DNA of 33,844 nt from Cristatella mucedo (lineage: Eukaryota > Bryozoa > Phylactolaemata > Cristatellidae): contig WPIO01000512.1 in the NCBI GenBank assembly GCA_009760855.2, positions 1-33,844 on the forward strand, read 5' to 3'. The notes beneath the pieces are model-generated. The model did no database searches. It worked only from the letters and a program-made list of their open reading frames with translations, and was not told where the DNA came from. The position numbers and the translations under genes are program-made. Of this stretch, positions 22,001-31,567 are shown one piece after another (positions within the stretch are counted from its first letter, which is position 1; every line of letters starts with the position of its first letter).

Positions 22001-22880
22001 CTCTGGCCGACTTACTCGGAACGAGAAGTACCGCGGGTTCGGGCGAAAAAGCTTAGAGAGGCGACACTGGAGCGCCAGGGCCGCTCTAAGTATGCTTTCT
22101 TTTTGACCAGCCTCAGCTGCTGCGCACGTCCTGTCTTCCTGTCTGCAGAGGCTACCGCAGCAGCGCACCGTTCGCGACGGCCGGCGCCCAAATCCCCCCC
22201 CCCCGCAGCTGATCAACTGTTGACGGCTCCGGGGACTCGTCGCCCAGGTTTCGGCGTGCTCTCGAAGTCTCCTTCGTCGTCATCTTTGGGGGGCCGAGAG
22301 AGGGGGGAGGGAGCCGCGCGTCTCAGCAGAAGCGAGGCGAGTTGCTTGGACGCGAAAGCAGCGGCTCGAATCGACCGGCCCCGCCACGCCGCCGCCAAAG
22401 TCCGCCGGCGTCGCCGACCGACGCGACGCCGCGTGGCTCTGAACGGGACACGCCGCCGCCGCCGGCAGGCGCCGAAACGGGCGACGGGCAACGATGCGCA
22501 TTCAAGCCGCGTTCGCTATCGCCCGAGGGGTTCGGGCGGGCGAGCGGCGGTGTGTGTAGACATGCCTCTCGTAGGCACGCCCGCGAGAAATTGAGCGGGA
22601 ACGACGGCCGCGGCGGTCCCGCCTAATGCCCCGCAAGCCCGGGCCGCCTGGCCGACTCCCGGCGAGGTGCTCCGACTCACCGATCCTGGAAGACCAGCAC
22701 GATCTGCGCGTCGGTGAGGAACATCGTGGAAGCCACCCAGTGCCGCAGCAGCAGCACGTCGGAGGTCGTCGGCTGTCGCACGGAGTAGATGTAGCCGTCG
22801 GGCCTCTCGACGACAAACGTCGTGTAAGTGGCGTGCTCGTTGCTCGAGAGGATATGAATAGCCATGCTGCTGGCGGGCAT
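18874..22880 (-). CDS. MIDN: Midnolin (Stuxnet-type) proteasome adaptor, six exons
   Basis: Predicted role: a nuclear adaptor that captures unstructured segments of client proteins and delivers them to the proteasome without ubiquitin. Coding exons on the minus strand are 22880-22681, 21747-21606, 20215-20063, 19817-19736, 19579-19280 and 19088-18874. They total 1092 nt, giving 363 residues and a TAG stop, against about 468 residues in human midnolin. Visible domains: ubiquitin-like fold about residues 6-90; helix about 98-114; Catch strand 1 (VIEFVEGNCSLIVQLR) about 115-130; Catch strand 2 (RKGPVVEIINF) about 171-181; amphipathic helix about 198-219; acidic linker about 240-320; basic C-terminal helix about 323-346 with R338-R344. 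Human midnolin, recalled from memory, has the matching blocks QVSDFLSGRSPLTLALR, RKPGAVIESFV, DIGTILQILNDLL and KVERLQLLLQQKR in the same order. All intron phases agree, and no frameshift or internal stop is seen. It ends soon after the C-terminal helix, unlike the human protein. The start is the first ATG (gcagccATG); a second in-frame ATG five codons later has the stronger A-3/G+4 context. Confidence 0.88.
19280..19579 (-). CDS. MIDN: MIDN exon 5: Catch helix and acidic linker
   Basis: The 300 nt exon lies between a textbook acceptor (cgtcttcgtttgcag|CC) and donor (TCGGCAG|GTAAGC). It completes Ala193 and encodes residues 194-292. The first third is an amphipathic helix (KDARRLMQVILADLLFAV), the counterpart of human RRDIGTILQILNDLLSAT. 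The rest is a Glu/Gln/Pro-rich, probably disordered linker, as expected between the Catch domain and the C-terminal helix. Confidence 0.87.
19736..19817 (-). CDS. MIDN: MIDN exon 4: Catch domain, second strand segment
   Basis: Exon 4 is short, 82 nt, residues 166-192 plus one base. It lies between a strong acceptor (gtctgctgttgcag|CTG) and a strong donor (GCGCAG|GTGAGC). It encodes ALRKGPVVEIINFRSS, which follows human RKPGAVIESFVNHAPG, the second half of the Catch strand. It contains almost nothing besides this motif. Confidence 0.85.
20038..20056. repeat. CAG/CTG triplet run at the start of MIDN intron 3
   Basis: About six CAG units on the MIDN strand begin some ten bases after the exon 3 donor. 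If the intron were retained, the frame would read QVR, six Gln, RWL and a stop. Confidence 0.8.
20063..20215 (-). CDS. MIDN: MIDN exon 3: Catch domain, first strand segment
   Basis: A phase-0 exon of 51 codons, residues 115-165. It opens with VIEFVEGNCSLIVQLR, which aligns with the first Catch segment of human midnolin (VSDFLSGRSPLTLALR), then KHLEIKVRLQ, and ends in an acidic stretch (ELDEECNEDTQ). The acceptor is gccgtccggtcag|GTG. The donor ACCCAG|GTTCGC is weak at +3 but is the only one in phase with exon 4. A CAG repeat follows directly inside the intron. Confidence 0.83.
20619..20702. repeat. 21-bp minisatellite in MIDN intron 2
   Basis: Four units in tandem of about gtcggcagtagagagggcgct; the first three differ by one or two bases and the last is more diverged. 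In one minus-strand frame it would read as a repeated ALSTADS heptapeptide, but no splice sites in phase with exons 2 and 3 support it as coding. Confidence 0.75.
21606..21747 (-). CDS. MIDN: MIDN exon 2: second half of the ubiquitin-like domain
   Basis: The acceptor (ctcttttcgccggcag|GTCC) supplies the one base that completes Arg67. The exon then encodes residues 68-114: SLLSGTVAENGIVTGSKVQV, matching the family pattern (human LSSGKLQEFGVGDGSKLTLV), followed by the helix before the Catch domain. It ends in phase 0 at AATGAG|GTTAGT. In 21748-22680 (intron 1, 933 bp) I see only GC-rich sequence. Confidence 0.87.
22681..22880 (-). CDS. MIDN: MIDN exon 1: first half of the ubiquitin-like domain
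   Basis: This exon encodes residues 1-66 plus two bases of codon 67. From the second methionine it reads MAIHILSS, like the first strand of a ubiquitin fold, and it ends in the strand IVLVFQD. It stops at a clean donor, CG|GTGAGTC, at 22680. Compared with human midnolin (AIHSTTGTRYDLAVPPDETV) there is a longer segment between the first two strands, about residues 14-38. The reading frame stays open upstream to 23291, but that part is low-complexity Gly/Ala/Arg and is not supported as coding. A 5' extension or an upstream exon cannot be excluded. Confidence 0.85.
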
Positions 22881-23036
22881 GGCTGCAGCAGCGAGAGCGA
22901 CCGACCGACCGACCGCCTGCTTTGCGAGCTCGACTCGGACTGGCGTTCGTCGGGCAAGCGGCGGTAGACCACGCCGGCGTACCCACGCACAATAGTGGAG
23001 CGTCGGCGTCCCGGCCATGTGGGCGGGCAGCGCCAG

Positions 23037-23041
23037 CCAAT
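23037..23041 (-). promoter_or_regulatory. CCAAT box upstream of the MIDN start
   Basis: CCAAT reads on the plus strand, so it is an inverted CCAAT box relative to MIDN, about 157 bp upstream of the first ATG in CpG-rich sequence without an evident TATA box. This fits a CpG-island promoter, but the transcription start cannot be placed from sequence alone. Confidence 0.4.
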
Positions 23042-23640
23042 GGGACCGCGCGCCGTGAAAGGTCAGCGGCGTCTTTTGTGCCGTAGCTTGGCGGCAAGGT
23101 TTTCGCGCGCTCCCGCCGGCCCTAGCTACGCCCCAGGCCCGTGGCGGCCCCAGCCCGCGTGGCGATAGCCAGCCACCGCCGCCGCGGCTGCTGCCGCCGC
23201 CGCCGTGTGGCTCTGCAGTAGCGGCAGCGGTTGCGGCGGCGACCGAGCGCCCACCGCCCCCCCCCCGCCGCCCCTCCTGGCTGGTTCGCACTACTCGTCT
23301 ACGCGACGACGCCGCGACTCTACCTATGCTTCCGTCAGTGCAACGCCTAGCCTGCCGCGAGTACCTGCGCTCTCTGCGACGCTGCAGCCAGACAGGTCGA
23401 CTGGCTTTTGGGTCTTGTGGGAGCGGAGGTTAAGGTTTCGGCTCAGAGCGGGGCGAGCGGTTTGATTACTTTCTTGTCTTGCCCACCCAGCGAAGTCCGC
23501 AGGGCTTGCTCGCGGCTAGCCACCGACTGCACGCGGGCGCTACTGTTCTTTACATACCGGAGGCGGCGGCGGTGGCGGTGGAGGGGGCGTGCGAATGTGA
23601 ATGTCAGAATCCACTGTCAATCGTCGTGGCGGGGCAGCAT

Positions 23641-23817
23641 GACAACCACTTCACCACTGCAATACCACGATTGGTCCGATGTGTGGACTCGTGCAAATTC
23701 AAAGAGACAAGTTGTTCAAGTCTGTAGCTACGATGTCTCAGGCACCGATAACAGTTTCAGAGGCAGTATCTAAGGCATGGCCATTATTTGGTTGGTCTTA
23801 AATTAAAATTTCAGCAT
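23641..23817. other. Transition out of the CpG island
   Basis: Composition returns to average. The end of a 121-codon plus frame (23408-23773) lies here; no domain recognised. Confidence 0.4.
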
Positions 23818-24192
23818 CGTTTGAAGTAGGAAAAAACGTACACCCAAGTCTGCATTTGTTAATCCCATATTAACTGAATGAATGCGAGTGTTTTCTTAGA
23901 TTCGTACTTGATCGCTAGCGCAGCTTCGTTGACTAACAGCACCTCTATCAGCTGATCGCTAGCCCGGTAGCATTGATAGACTGAGCGGCAGCTTGTTTAA
24001 CGCTAGCAAAAAGCAGCAATAATAGCCGGCTATTAGCCGGCCAACTCTGACCCGCTGCTGAAACACTGCGACCATTGTCTGGCCAACCTGAGAGCGCTTG
24101 CCCTAAACCGGGTCCCACTTCTGCGACGTCGAAACGGTATCAGAACTCCATCTCAGCAAAACCTTCTCCATGTCACTTTAAATTAAGGAAAG
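23818..24192 (+). repeat. Dispersed repeat 'gaagtagg', diverged copy
   Basis: Opens with ttgaagtaggaaaaaacgta and ends near actttaaattaaggaaag. Between them gatcgctagcccggtag, gaccattgtctggccaacct and catctcagcaaaaccttctc mirror the copy at 27033-27455 in the same order. Clearly older than the arm copies. Confidence 0.65.
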
Positions 24193-25832
24193 ACGTGGCA
24201 GAAGCAGCAGCAGCAAACTAAGTCTTCCGAACTTCATGCTGCCTACGATCTACCTCTAGCCCGCCGCCATAGCCTATCGTACCCACACCATTAACTGTTC
24301 CACTGGCTTTCTTGGTGTTAAGAGACTTTCTCTTTATCTCCTAGATAAGCTTATGAGAGAGAACAAACTGAGGTCAGCTCCATCGCCACTTCGAAGGGAC
24401 GGGTGGTGGGAAAGGGGGAGGGAAAGGGGGAGGGAGAGGAAGAAGCGCATCAACCTCCCCCCTAACGAGGCCGAGCCAAAAATGTACCCGATCGCTGCTT
24501 CCCGAGCCATCCTAGAATAAATGCTCGAATCAATTAATAGCGTCTACGACTTGCCGAAGTGCCTTTGCCCCACATCTTCTCAGGTGCAGGCTACCGCTAG
24601 GCGAAGCTTGTGAGACAGAGCCTGTAGAACACGTGGATAACATTTGGAAAAATACTGCTTTCAGTGTTTTGGAGAGACACGTATATATTGGCATAACGGA
24701 GTTGTGAAGGGTTGTTTTCGGAGGCAAAGGGCTCGACCTCGCGAAGGTGTAAGACGGTCGGGCACCTGCAGACCAACTGAAAGCCTGCCAACGTTGGTCC
24801 GCACGGTGGGTGTCAATGGAAGGAGTCGGAAATCTTGCAGCCTCCAAGAGAGAACTCGAAGCCGCCTGCGAGTAGGTATACGGAAAGTCGACTCTCCGGA
24901 GATTCGCTTCCACCACGCTTCGAAGGGCTTCGGAGTACCCTATGAAGAGAGGAGGGCCAGTGTGTGCCGTACACAGGGAATGTCGAGTGGTACGGCCTGC
25001 CAGCGATGGATGCGATGAGGAGCAGGAGCAGGAGGAGGCAGAACGGATGACCGTTGCTCTGGGAGCACTCGTACGTAGTGCTCGATTGCAGCAACAAGTT
25101 CGAAGTGGATGGACTCCACGATTGAGGGGGCAAACATGTCCCGTGGACAGGCGAAACTGCTTGCGTGTAATTGAAATCACTGACAAGATTTTCAGAGGGA
25201 GGGGCGAACATCTAAGTGCTGCACGCATTCGGGCATTGTTCGTGACAGGGGAAACATTTGCATCAGGCTCGCCACAGCCTCCTCGAGTTCGAGATTGTAG
25301 CTCGGTTTATTTACTGGCAGACTTTTGTAGCAGCCAGTATGTGCGTGTAGAAAATTATGAGAAGTTCATGCAGGTCAAACCCGCTGACCGCCATAGCTGC
25401 CTTAGGATATCCCTAGGTGGATGCTTGATTCGAGAGGGGAGGCAAGGTTTTTGATCGTCCAGCCGATCTTCCGGTGATTTTTTAGTGAGTTTTTTGAGAG
25501 ACGAACTTGCTATTCCGATGAAATTAGTGTGTTGCTTCATACAACGGCTCAGATGATTGCACTGTGCAGGGTTTTAAGTCCACTTATTTGTTATATCAAG
25601 CTGCACCTTCGCTGTCAATCGTTGCGCCAATGCAGCCCCAGAACCGTCTCTATTATCCACTCGCAGGGTCTCACTGACGGGGGAACTCCAGTAGATACAA
25701 TGTTGCCTGCAAGTGGTACAAAATCTTGATTTGTGATAACTGGCAGCAACTTTATTGCTGTGCTTTCGGCAGCACCCGTGGTCGTTCGGAGGTAGCTTGC
25801 ACTACATGGCCAAAGCTGCCACGATTATCATC
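24193..25832. other. Spacer with overlapping long frames on both strands
   Basis: Minus-strand frames of 232 codons (25228-24530) and 132 codons (25211-24813) oppose plus-strand frames of 124 and 170 codons (24644-25018, 24942-25454). None shows a motif I recognise. The minus frame is Ser/Arg/Cys-rich without domain-like periodicity. Chance or an eroded mobile-element protein are both possible. Confidence 0.4.
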
Positions 25833-26345
25833 GTTTAGAAGTAGGAAAAACAGAGTACTTGAGTCTTAAATAGTAATCCCCACACTATTGATTGAATTTA
25901 TTTGTTCACAATGACTTTAATCACGCCAGAAAAGCGCGACAGCCACCACGACAGTGTTGATTGACTGGAAGGGAGCGCTGAGTGCTAGCTTGGCCCCGTG
26001 GAACGCTAGCCAGACAGAGTTGATTCACAGGGATGGAGCGTTGAACGCTAGAGTGGCAGATGTGTGAGCTGGCGCGGCACCACTAATTGACAGGAAGAGA
26101 GTGCTGAACGTTCGCCTGACGGCACCTTTGTGGGCTTGCGCGACAGCATTGATTGACAGGGAGGAGCGAGCTCTGATCTGCTCCTGCCACGCTGCCAACA
26201 TTGTTTCAGCGGTCTGGGAATGCTCAGCCTGGTGCACTCCCATGCCCTTCAAGGTACGAATAGAAATTTGGGAACTATCATTACAACTATATCTCGGTGC
26301 AGCATTCCGAAGGTGATTTTGAAGCAAAGTAAAGTAAAAGTAGGG
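25833..26345 (+). repeat. Dispersed repeat 'gaagtagg', intact copy spanning the right junction
   Basis: Opens gaagtaggaaaaacagagta and ends ttttgaagcaaagtaaagt. The middle (about 25950-26175) is a degenerate tandem array of about 66 bp units marked by ttgattgactggaaggga, ttgattcacagggatgga, ctaattgacaggaagaga and ttgattgacagggaggag. The arm boundary at 26140 falls inside it without disturbing it. Confidence 0.75.
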
Positions 26346-27032
26346 TATCTGCTGACTCAAGTTCACCTTATAAAGGGTTACTCAACTCCGCTGTAATGTG
26401 CTGTCGGCCTGTTGCTGCTCGGCAAAAGAAGCATCTAATCGCTCCCACCGTCTTGCCTTTAAAAGCCACATTCGCCCACTCTCCCCGATGGGAGGGTATA
26501 CACCAGGTGTAGTTCCATCAAAGGTGCCACAGTGCGAGAGTGTGCGAACGTGCTGGAAGCTAGTTGCAATACAGCGTAACCCAACTCTGCAGGTGGCTAG
26601 AGCTGGGCTAGGATACGATAGAGATTGGGCTACTTGGTTCAGGGAAAGGGGTTCAGACCCTAATAGACAATCTTTGACCTCGTAGCACATGAAGGTTAGA
26701 GAGAGAGATGCAAGTGCGAGCGTACTACTGGACGTAACTAATTGCAATGCATGCGTCGTCTGCTATTCGATATACACTGATCTGAACATTTCGCGCCACG
26801 CTGTCACGAGGGCCCTGCTGCAGCCTGTCACTCATCGCGTCAACGCAGCGTCAGAGTGACTTAGATCCCAGGGTAGGACTAGTGGGGAGACTCGTGCAGA
26901 TACACGTGGCTGCGTACTGTCGCCAAGATCTTTAAGTCTATAGCTGCACCTGCTTGGACGCCTACACCGGCTACAGAGGGAGCGTGCAAGATGCAGCCGT
27001 TTCCCAGTTGCTCTAAATTGAAAATGTATCCT

Positions 27033-27455
27033 CATTTGAAGTAGGAAAAACAAAGTACTTCAGTGTGCACTTTATTAACTGGATGATTGCGCGCTTTGTT
27101 ACCCTTTCCTTTAATCGCTAGCCCGGTAACTTGGATGGCTTGAGCGACGGCATTTATTGAAAGGGCGGCAGCATTGTAGCCCTCAAGTGCGGCAGCATTT
27201 AACGCTGGCGCGGCGGCGCCTATCGTCATGGCCAAACGCTGATCCGCTGCTGACTCGCCCGACTATTGTCTCAGCAACTTGAGAGCTTGCCCGCGTCCGC
27301 TGCTGAGCCGCCAGGCCATTGTCTCAGCAACGTGAGAACGCAAGCCTTTGCGAGATCCCATCTTCTTCGACGGACGGCTGGTATCTGGGCACTGCGTATC
27401 TAGAACTGCGTCTCGGTGAAATCCTCCCGATGCGAATTTGAAGTAAAGCAAAGCA
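27033..27455 (+). repeat. Dispersed repeat 'gaagtagg', full copy (right arm)
   Basis: Partner of 6398-6821. Both its ends carry a similar direct motif (ttgaagta followed by an A-rich stretch with caaag), which may mark the element's termini. Confidence 0.7.
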
Positions 27456-28097
27456 GCCAACGTTACACAGTGGGGCTTTCCGTGCATCAATATAAGATGT
27501 TGGCAACTGTTGCAAACCGGCTGCAGAGCCCCTGGAACCTACATCGTTGCTCTTCTGCCTTCCTCCTATTCTCTTAGACTTCCAGCCACAGATTCATCCG
27601 CGTCGCATCTTTAGCTGCTGATGAGTGCTACTGTCTTTCGTCCCCCTGGCTGCTATCAGTGCATCGTAGACTGATGTAGGGCTCGAACCAACGGCAGGGG
27701 GGGGGAGAGGAGGGACAGTGAGATTCGAACACTGTGGCCATTCTTGGACTCAGACCGACCTCTGGCAAGAGCGAGCCTCGGCGGCGGCCGGTCGAGCGAG
27801 CACAGCCAACTGCCGCGACCGATGCAGGCCAGGCACGAGACTCTGCCTGGCCACCAGGGGGCGCAGGCGGCCATGGGCGTGCCGACAGAGCGAGAATGGG
27901 GCGGGTCAAACCGCACGGCTGGCTATCTATGGAGCAGCGGGTTGGCTTGCGGGCGGTCCGAGGACCCATAGGCGAAGCTCTCGAGCAGTCGTTTCTCATG
28001 ACTCAACGAAAAAGTACTAGCTTATGTAACAGCCTCCTTTCGTATAGCGGCAGAAGTGCATTAAAGGCTGTCACCGCCGCTTGCAGTGGCAATACAG

Positions 28098-28182
28098 GGT
28101 CGCCCACGGCGAAGATTCGAACCCACGACCTCGGGCATGAGGTCGGACAAAGAAACGGCCTTACCTAGTGTGCCATGCAGGC
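28098..28182 (-). mobile_element. tRNA-like sequence, probably SINE head (right arm)
   Basis: Arm partner of 5673-5757 with boxes A and B unchanged. Confidence 0.55.
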
Positions 28183-28645
28183 GATACGAAAAAAAGTGGA
28201 GGCTTTCCGGATAGGAACGGAGGGAGTGGGCCAGCGCTTATCTCCATCCGGTTACCCGCCAGGCCGGCTCTGCCTTGCAAACGCGAAGTAGGGCGTGGTG
28301 AGCAATGGACCGCGTCACGTCGGCCGCAGAATGCTGTAAATTAGCAGGAGAAGAGTCGCCAATTGCGACACAGCTGCGACAGTTGTTGCCCACCACGCGA
28401 GCGCAGAGGTGGTGCACCTGGGTGATTCTAGACGCACCGAAAGCCTAGTGGCTTACCAAGCTTTGCCACTAGCGGCCGGTATTCCCCAAGTTGATGCGGC
28501 GGGACGATAAAGTTCGATGAACGCGCAAACTCAGTCCGCGGCGAGTGAGTGAGAGGGCCGACAAGGTTCGCTTGCCAAGTTCAAGGTCGTTGTTCTCCTG
28601 TTATCGTATTGATCAAATGCACTAAAACAAAGAACAGAAAGGGAT

Positions 28646-29294
28646 CGCTTACCACTCCAGGTTGAAGACACAGCAGTGACTAACCGCAGAAAACAGCCGA
28701 GAGCGAACCCTATAGCTCACCTCTTTCACCGGAAGTCCCATAGCTTCTCTCCCTGGTAACTGCAGCCTTCCCATGCGTCACGCGAAAGACCGCAAATTTG
28801 GCGTCTGAATTCAGTTGCACCCGCCCGTCACAATGTATCATCATTTTCGCCTGCAAAAGGCATAATTAGGGTCCACCCGTTTGGCACTTTGAACACCTTA
28901 TCAGTAGGCCAGAGACCCGGCCGGCAGCAGCGCGTTTCACTTGGTTGCACGCGTCTGACCACGACGAATCCTAGCCAAAGGCAGGAAGGTTTTTAACCTC
29001 TCCAGGGACAAGAACCAACGGAAGTGACCAACCGCAGGCAGCAGCCTAGAGCGCATCGCATAGCTCGCCTCTTCCGCCGGAAGTCCCGTAGCTCATCTTC
29101 CTGGTAACCGAAGCCACCCTTCGCACGCGAGCGTCAGCACTTTTGGCGTGCGAATCCAGTTGCACCCGCCCCGTCGCACTGCGGCATCTTTTTTGCCAGC
29201 AAAAATGCATGATTAGCGTTCGCTCGCCCGGTCGGAGCCAATATCCAATTTTGACCCGCCATCGAGTAGGCCCCCAGGTCTTCAACCGTCCGCA
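28646..29294 (-). repeat. Pair of diverged direct repeats (right arm)
   Basis: Arm partner of 4560-5208; unit 2 at 28646-28949 and unit 1 at 28992-29294. Confidence 0.7.
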
Positions 29295-29543
29295 GCAGAT
29301 GAAAAGCTCAGCGGCTCATCCGGTCCGCCGTCGTCGACGGCGGAGCTGCCGCGCTGCCACTGCGCTTTTCTGGCGGAGCTTCACTGGCTGCTAATCAAGC
29401 GTAGATTCGATTTCAAGAGCAGCGCAGTCTGGCTCTTTAACCCCTTGCAGAGGTCACCGTAACCCCTTGCACCGAAGCCTGCGTACGCGACCTGCTTGCT
29501 ACCCCGGCGTGCACTCGCACCATCCGCTCGTCAGCGTCTAGTC

Positions 29544-29723
29544 TCACCTTGCCATCCGTCGCGCTATTTGGAAATCTCTTGGCGATTGCACTTTCAGCTC
29601 GAATGCACATAAAAGGCTATACTTCTCTTCCCGCTACGGTCGGTACCTGTAATGACCGTGCATCCTTTAAATCTCGGCTTCACACGCATTCGTTCCTGTT
29701 AGCTTTCCCTTTACTCCCGATAA
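29544..29723 (+). mobile_element. Short LINE reverse-transcriptase remnant (right arm)
   Basis: Arm partner of 4131-4310; the 65-codon frame 29549-29746 is unchanged. Confidence 0.6.
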
Positions 29724-29871
29724 GAAAATATAATTCATTTGCATAGCGTCCCAAGATAACTTAATCTCTATCCAGGCGCTTCATATATGCCTCAGGGCTC
29801 GAGCCCACGACCTCAGTCAGACCTAGGTCGGTGTCGGGGAGAGCACCTTAACCGCTGGACCAATCCTTGGT
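29724..29871 (-). mobile_element. tRNA-derived SINE (right arm)
   Basis: Arm partner of 3983-4130 with the same pol III boxes and LINE-like tail. Confidence 0.7.
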
Positions 29872-30755
29872 CTCGTGACGTTCTGGTAAACTTTGCGTTC
29901 GTACCCGTGCATTATTCAGCTCAAGTCAATAGCCACAGGTCTAACTAACCGACGGCTCTTAGTTTATTCATGTTAGCTTTAGCATTCTGGCATGAGCGTA
30001 GTACGTGTTTGCTTTTGCATCCTTGCTACCGTGCGTGTCACTCAATATTAGGTACTGATTCTCTTGCAGCGAGCTGTAAAGTGATCGGGATTGGGTACTC
30101 ATAAGGTGCTATGCAATGACATAGTAGTATTATTACAAAAATAAAACACCTCATCGGCATGGCGCCCCAAGAGAACTAGCTGAAGTGATGCATCAGTTTC
30201 AGCCTCCTCATGCACTCCGGTCCTCGATGGACAACACATTAGCTAAGCCAATCTTCCGCTTAAAGACCGTTGGCGACAGAAGCTTTTGCTCTGTAGGTGT
30301 GGAACCCATTTCCGCATTAATTATGCAATGACAGCTACTCTCCTGCTCACGACTATTGCACATTCTTTCCAACGGTCCTGAGCTACTACTTCCATGCTAC
30401 TCACTACCCCAACTGCTCTCCTGACTCTGCTATGCTTCCCACTGTCTCTTTGTGGCGTCAGTCTGTTGGCTACCGAATGCGTACCTAAAACCACTTAGGC
30501 TTTGAGTGCGCTATGCAAAACTCTCCTGCGTAAGACCCTCATAGTCTTTATGGCTTTGTGGAGTTACAGACGGAGAGACATCACATTAAATTTCCAAGGG
30601 CTTATAACTACCAGCCAGGCACTGCTAGTATCCTTTTAGCTACAAACGCTTGTTTTCAAATTGAGCACTTTAGAAAAACAACACATGCCTCCATTGTGCT
30701 TGCACAACCCTGAGTTTTGACTTTTTGTATGTCAGAGCGCACTCACAGCAATCCA

Positions 30756-31439
30756 AGTTAGTCATTAGACGACCGTATCAGCTCCACAGTTAAATCTGCC
30801 TATTTTCAGCTTCATGACATTGCTAAAATTCGGGCTTGTTTAGATAAGGATACCACGTCTAAGTTGGTCCACGCATTCGTGTCACATCGTCTCGACTTCT
30901 GCAACTCACTGCCTACTGGCCTACCAGCATGTGCGATCAGGCGATTGCAGCTGGTTCAAAACTCTGCAGCTAGGCTTGTCTGTCGTGAGCGTCGCAGTTG
31001 CCACATTACTCCACTTCTCGCCGACCTGCACTGGCTACCAGTCAAGCAACGGATTGACTTCAAGGTTTTATTGCTCACTTTTAGGTCCCTTCAGTCTCTG
31101 GTTCCAGCCTATCTCTCCGACATACTCCCCCATCGGGCCAAGCATCGTGCCACCCGCTTTTCGGAATCCAACAGTCTAGAAATACCTCGTACAAACCTTA
31201 AATCTTTTGGAGACCTTGCATTTAGTTCATATGCTCCCAAAGCCTGGAACTCCCTCCCGACCTGCGTCAGAACATCCCCTGACCTGACCACATTTAAAAG
31301 GAACCTAAAAACACACCTATTTAGGACAGCATTTAGTGGGTCCCTGTGATTCGTTGTTCATGTGCTTGTGCGTGCTGACACTGTGCATGCTGCCACTAAC
31401 CACACTTGCATGCTGACCCTGTGCAAGTCACCCCTAACG
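30756..31439 (+). mobile_element. Truncated CR1/L2-type LINE (copy B, right arm)
   Basis: Arm partner of 2412-3095. The 161-codon frame 30864-31349 differs from the left copy by one residue I could see (LPHRAKH here, LPHQAKH on the left), from one base change. Confidence 0.87.
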
Positions 31440-31567
31440 CACTTCTACAGGAAGTAATGAAAATGAAAAATGCATGATTCGCGACAAGACCAATCGAAAG
31501 ATCTGCATTCCGCATTCTGTACTATCTCATGAATATTTCGAGCATTTGGCTTTCAAGAGAATTGCGA

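Larger units (their letters stand above)
17930..23640. promoter_or_regulatory. Large CpG-rich island containing the whole MIDN gene
   Basis: Base composition changes sharply at about 17.93 kb from AT-rich spacer to very GC- and CpG-rich DNA, and back at about 23.64 kb. The island covers promoter, all exons, all introns and the presumed 3' UTR of MIDN. It holds GCN and CAG triplet runs, a 14-C run at 20009-20022 and a minisatellite. Many long open frames on both strands arise from the lack of A/T-rich stop codons and should not be read as genes. Confidence 0.8.

Noticed and set aside
18036-23773. Many 60-216 codon frames in the GC-rich island on both strands as separate genes
   Set aside because: They are Arg/Ala/Gly/Pro-rich, overlap each other in several frames and shadow the true MIDN exons; only the six segments with matching splice phases are supported.
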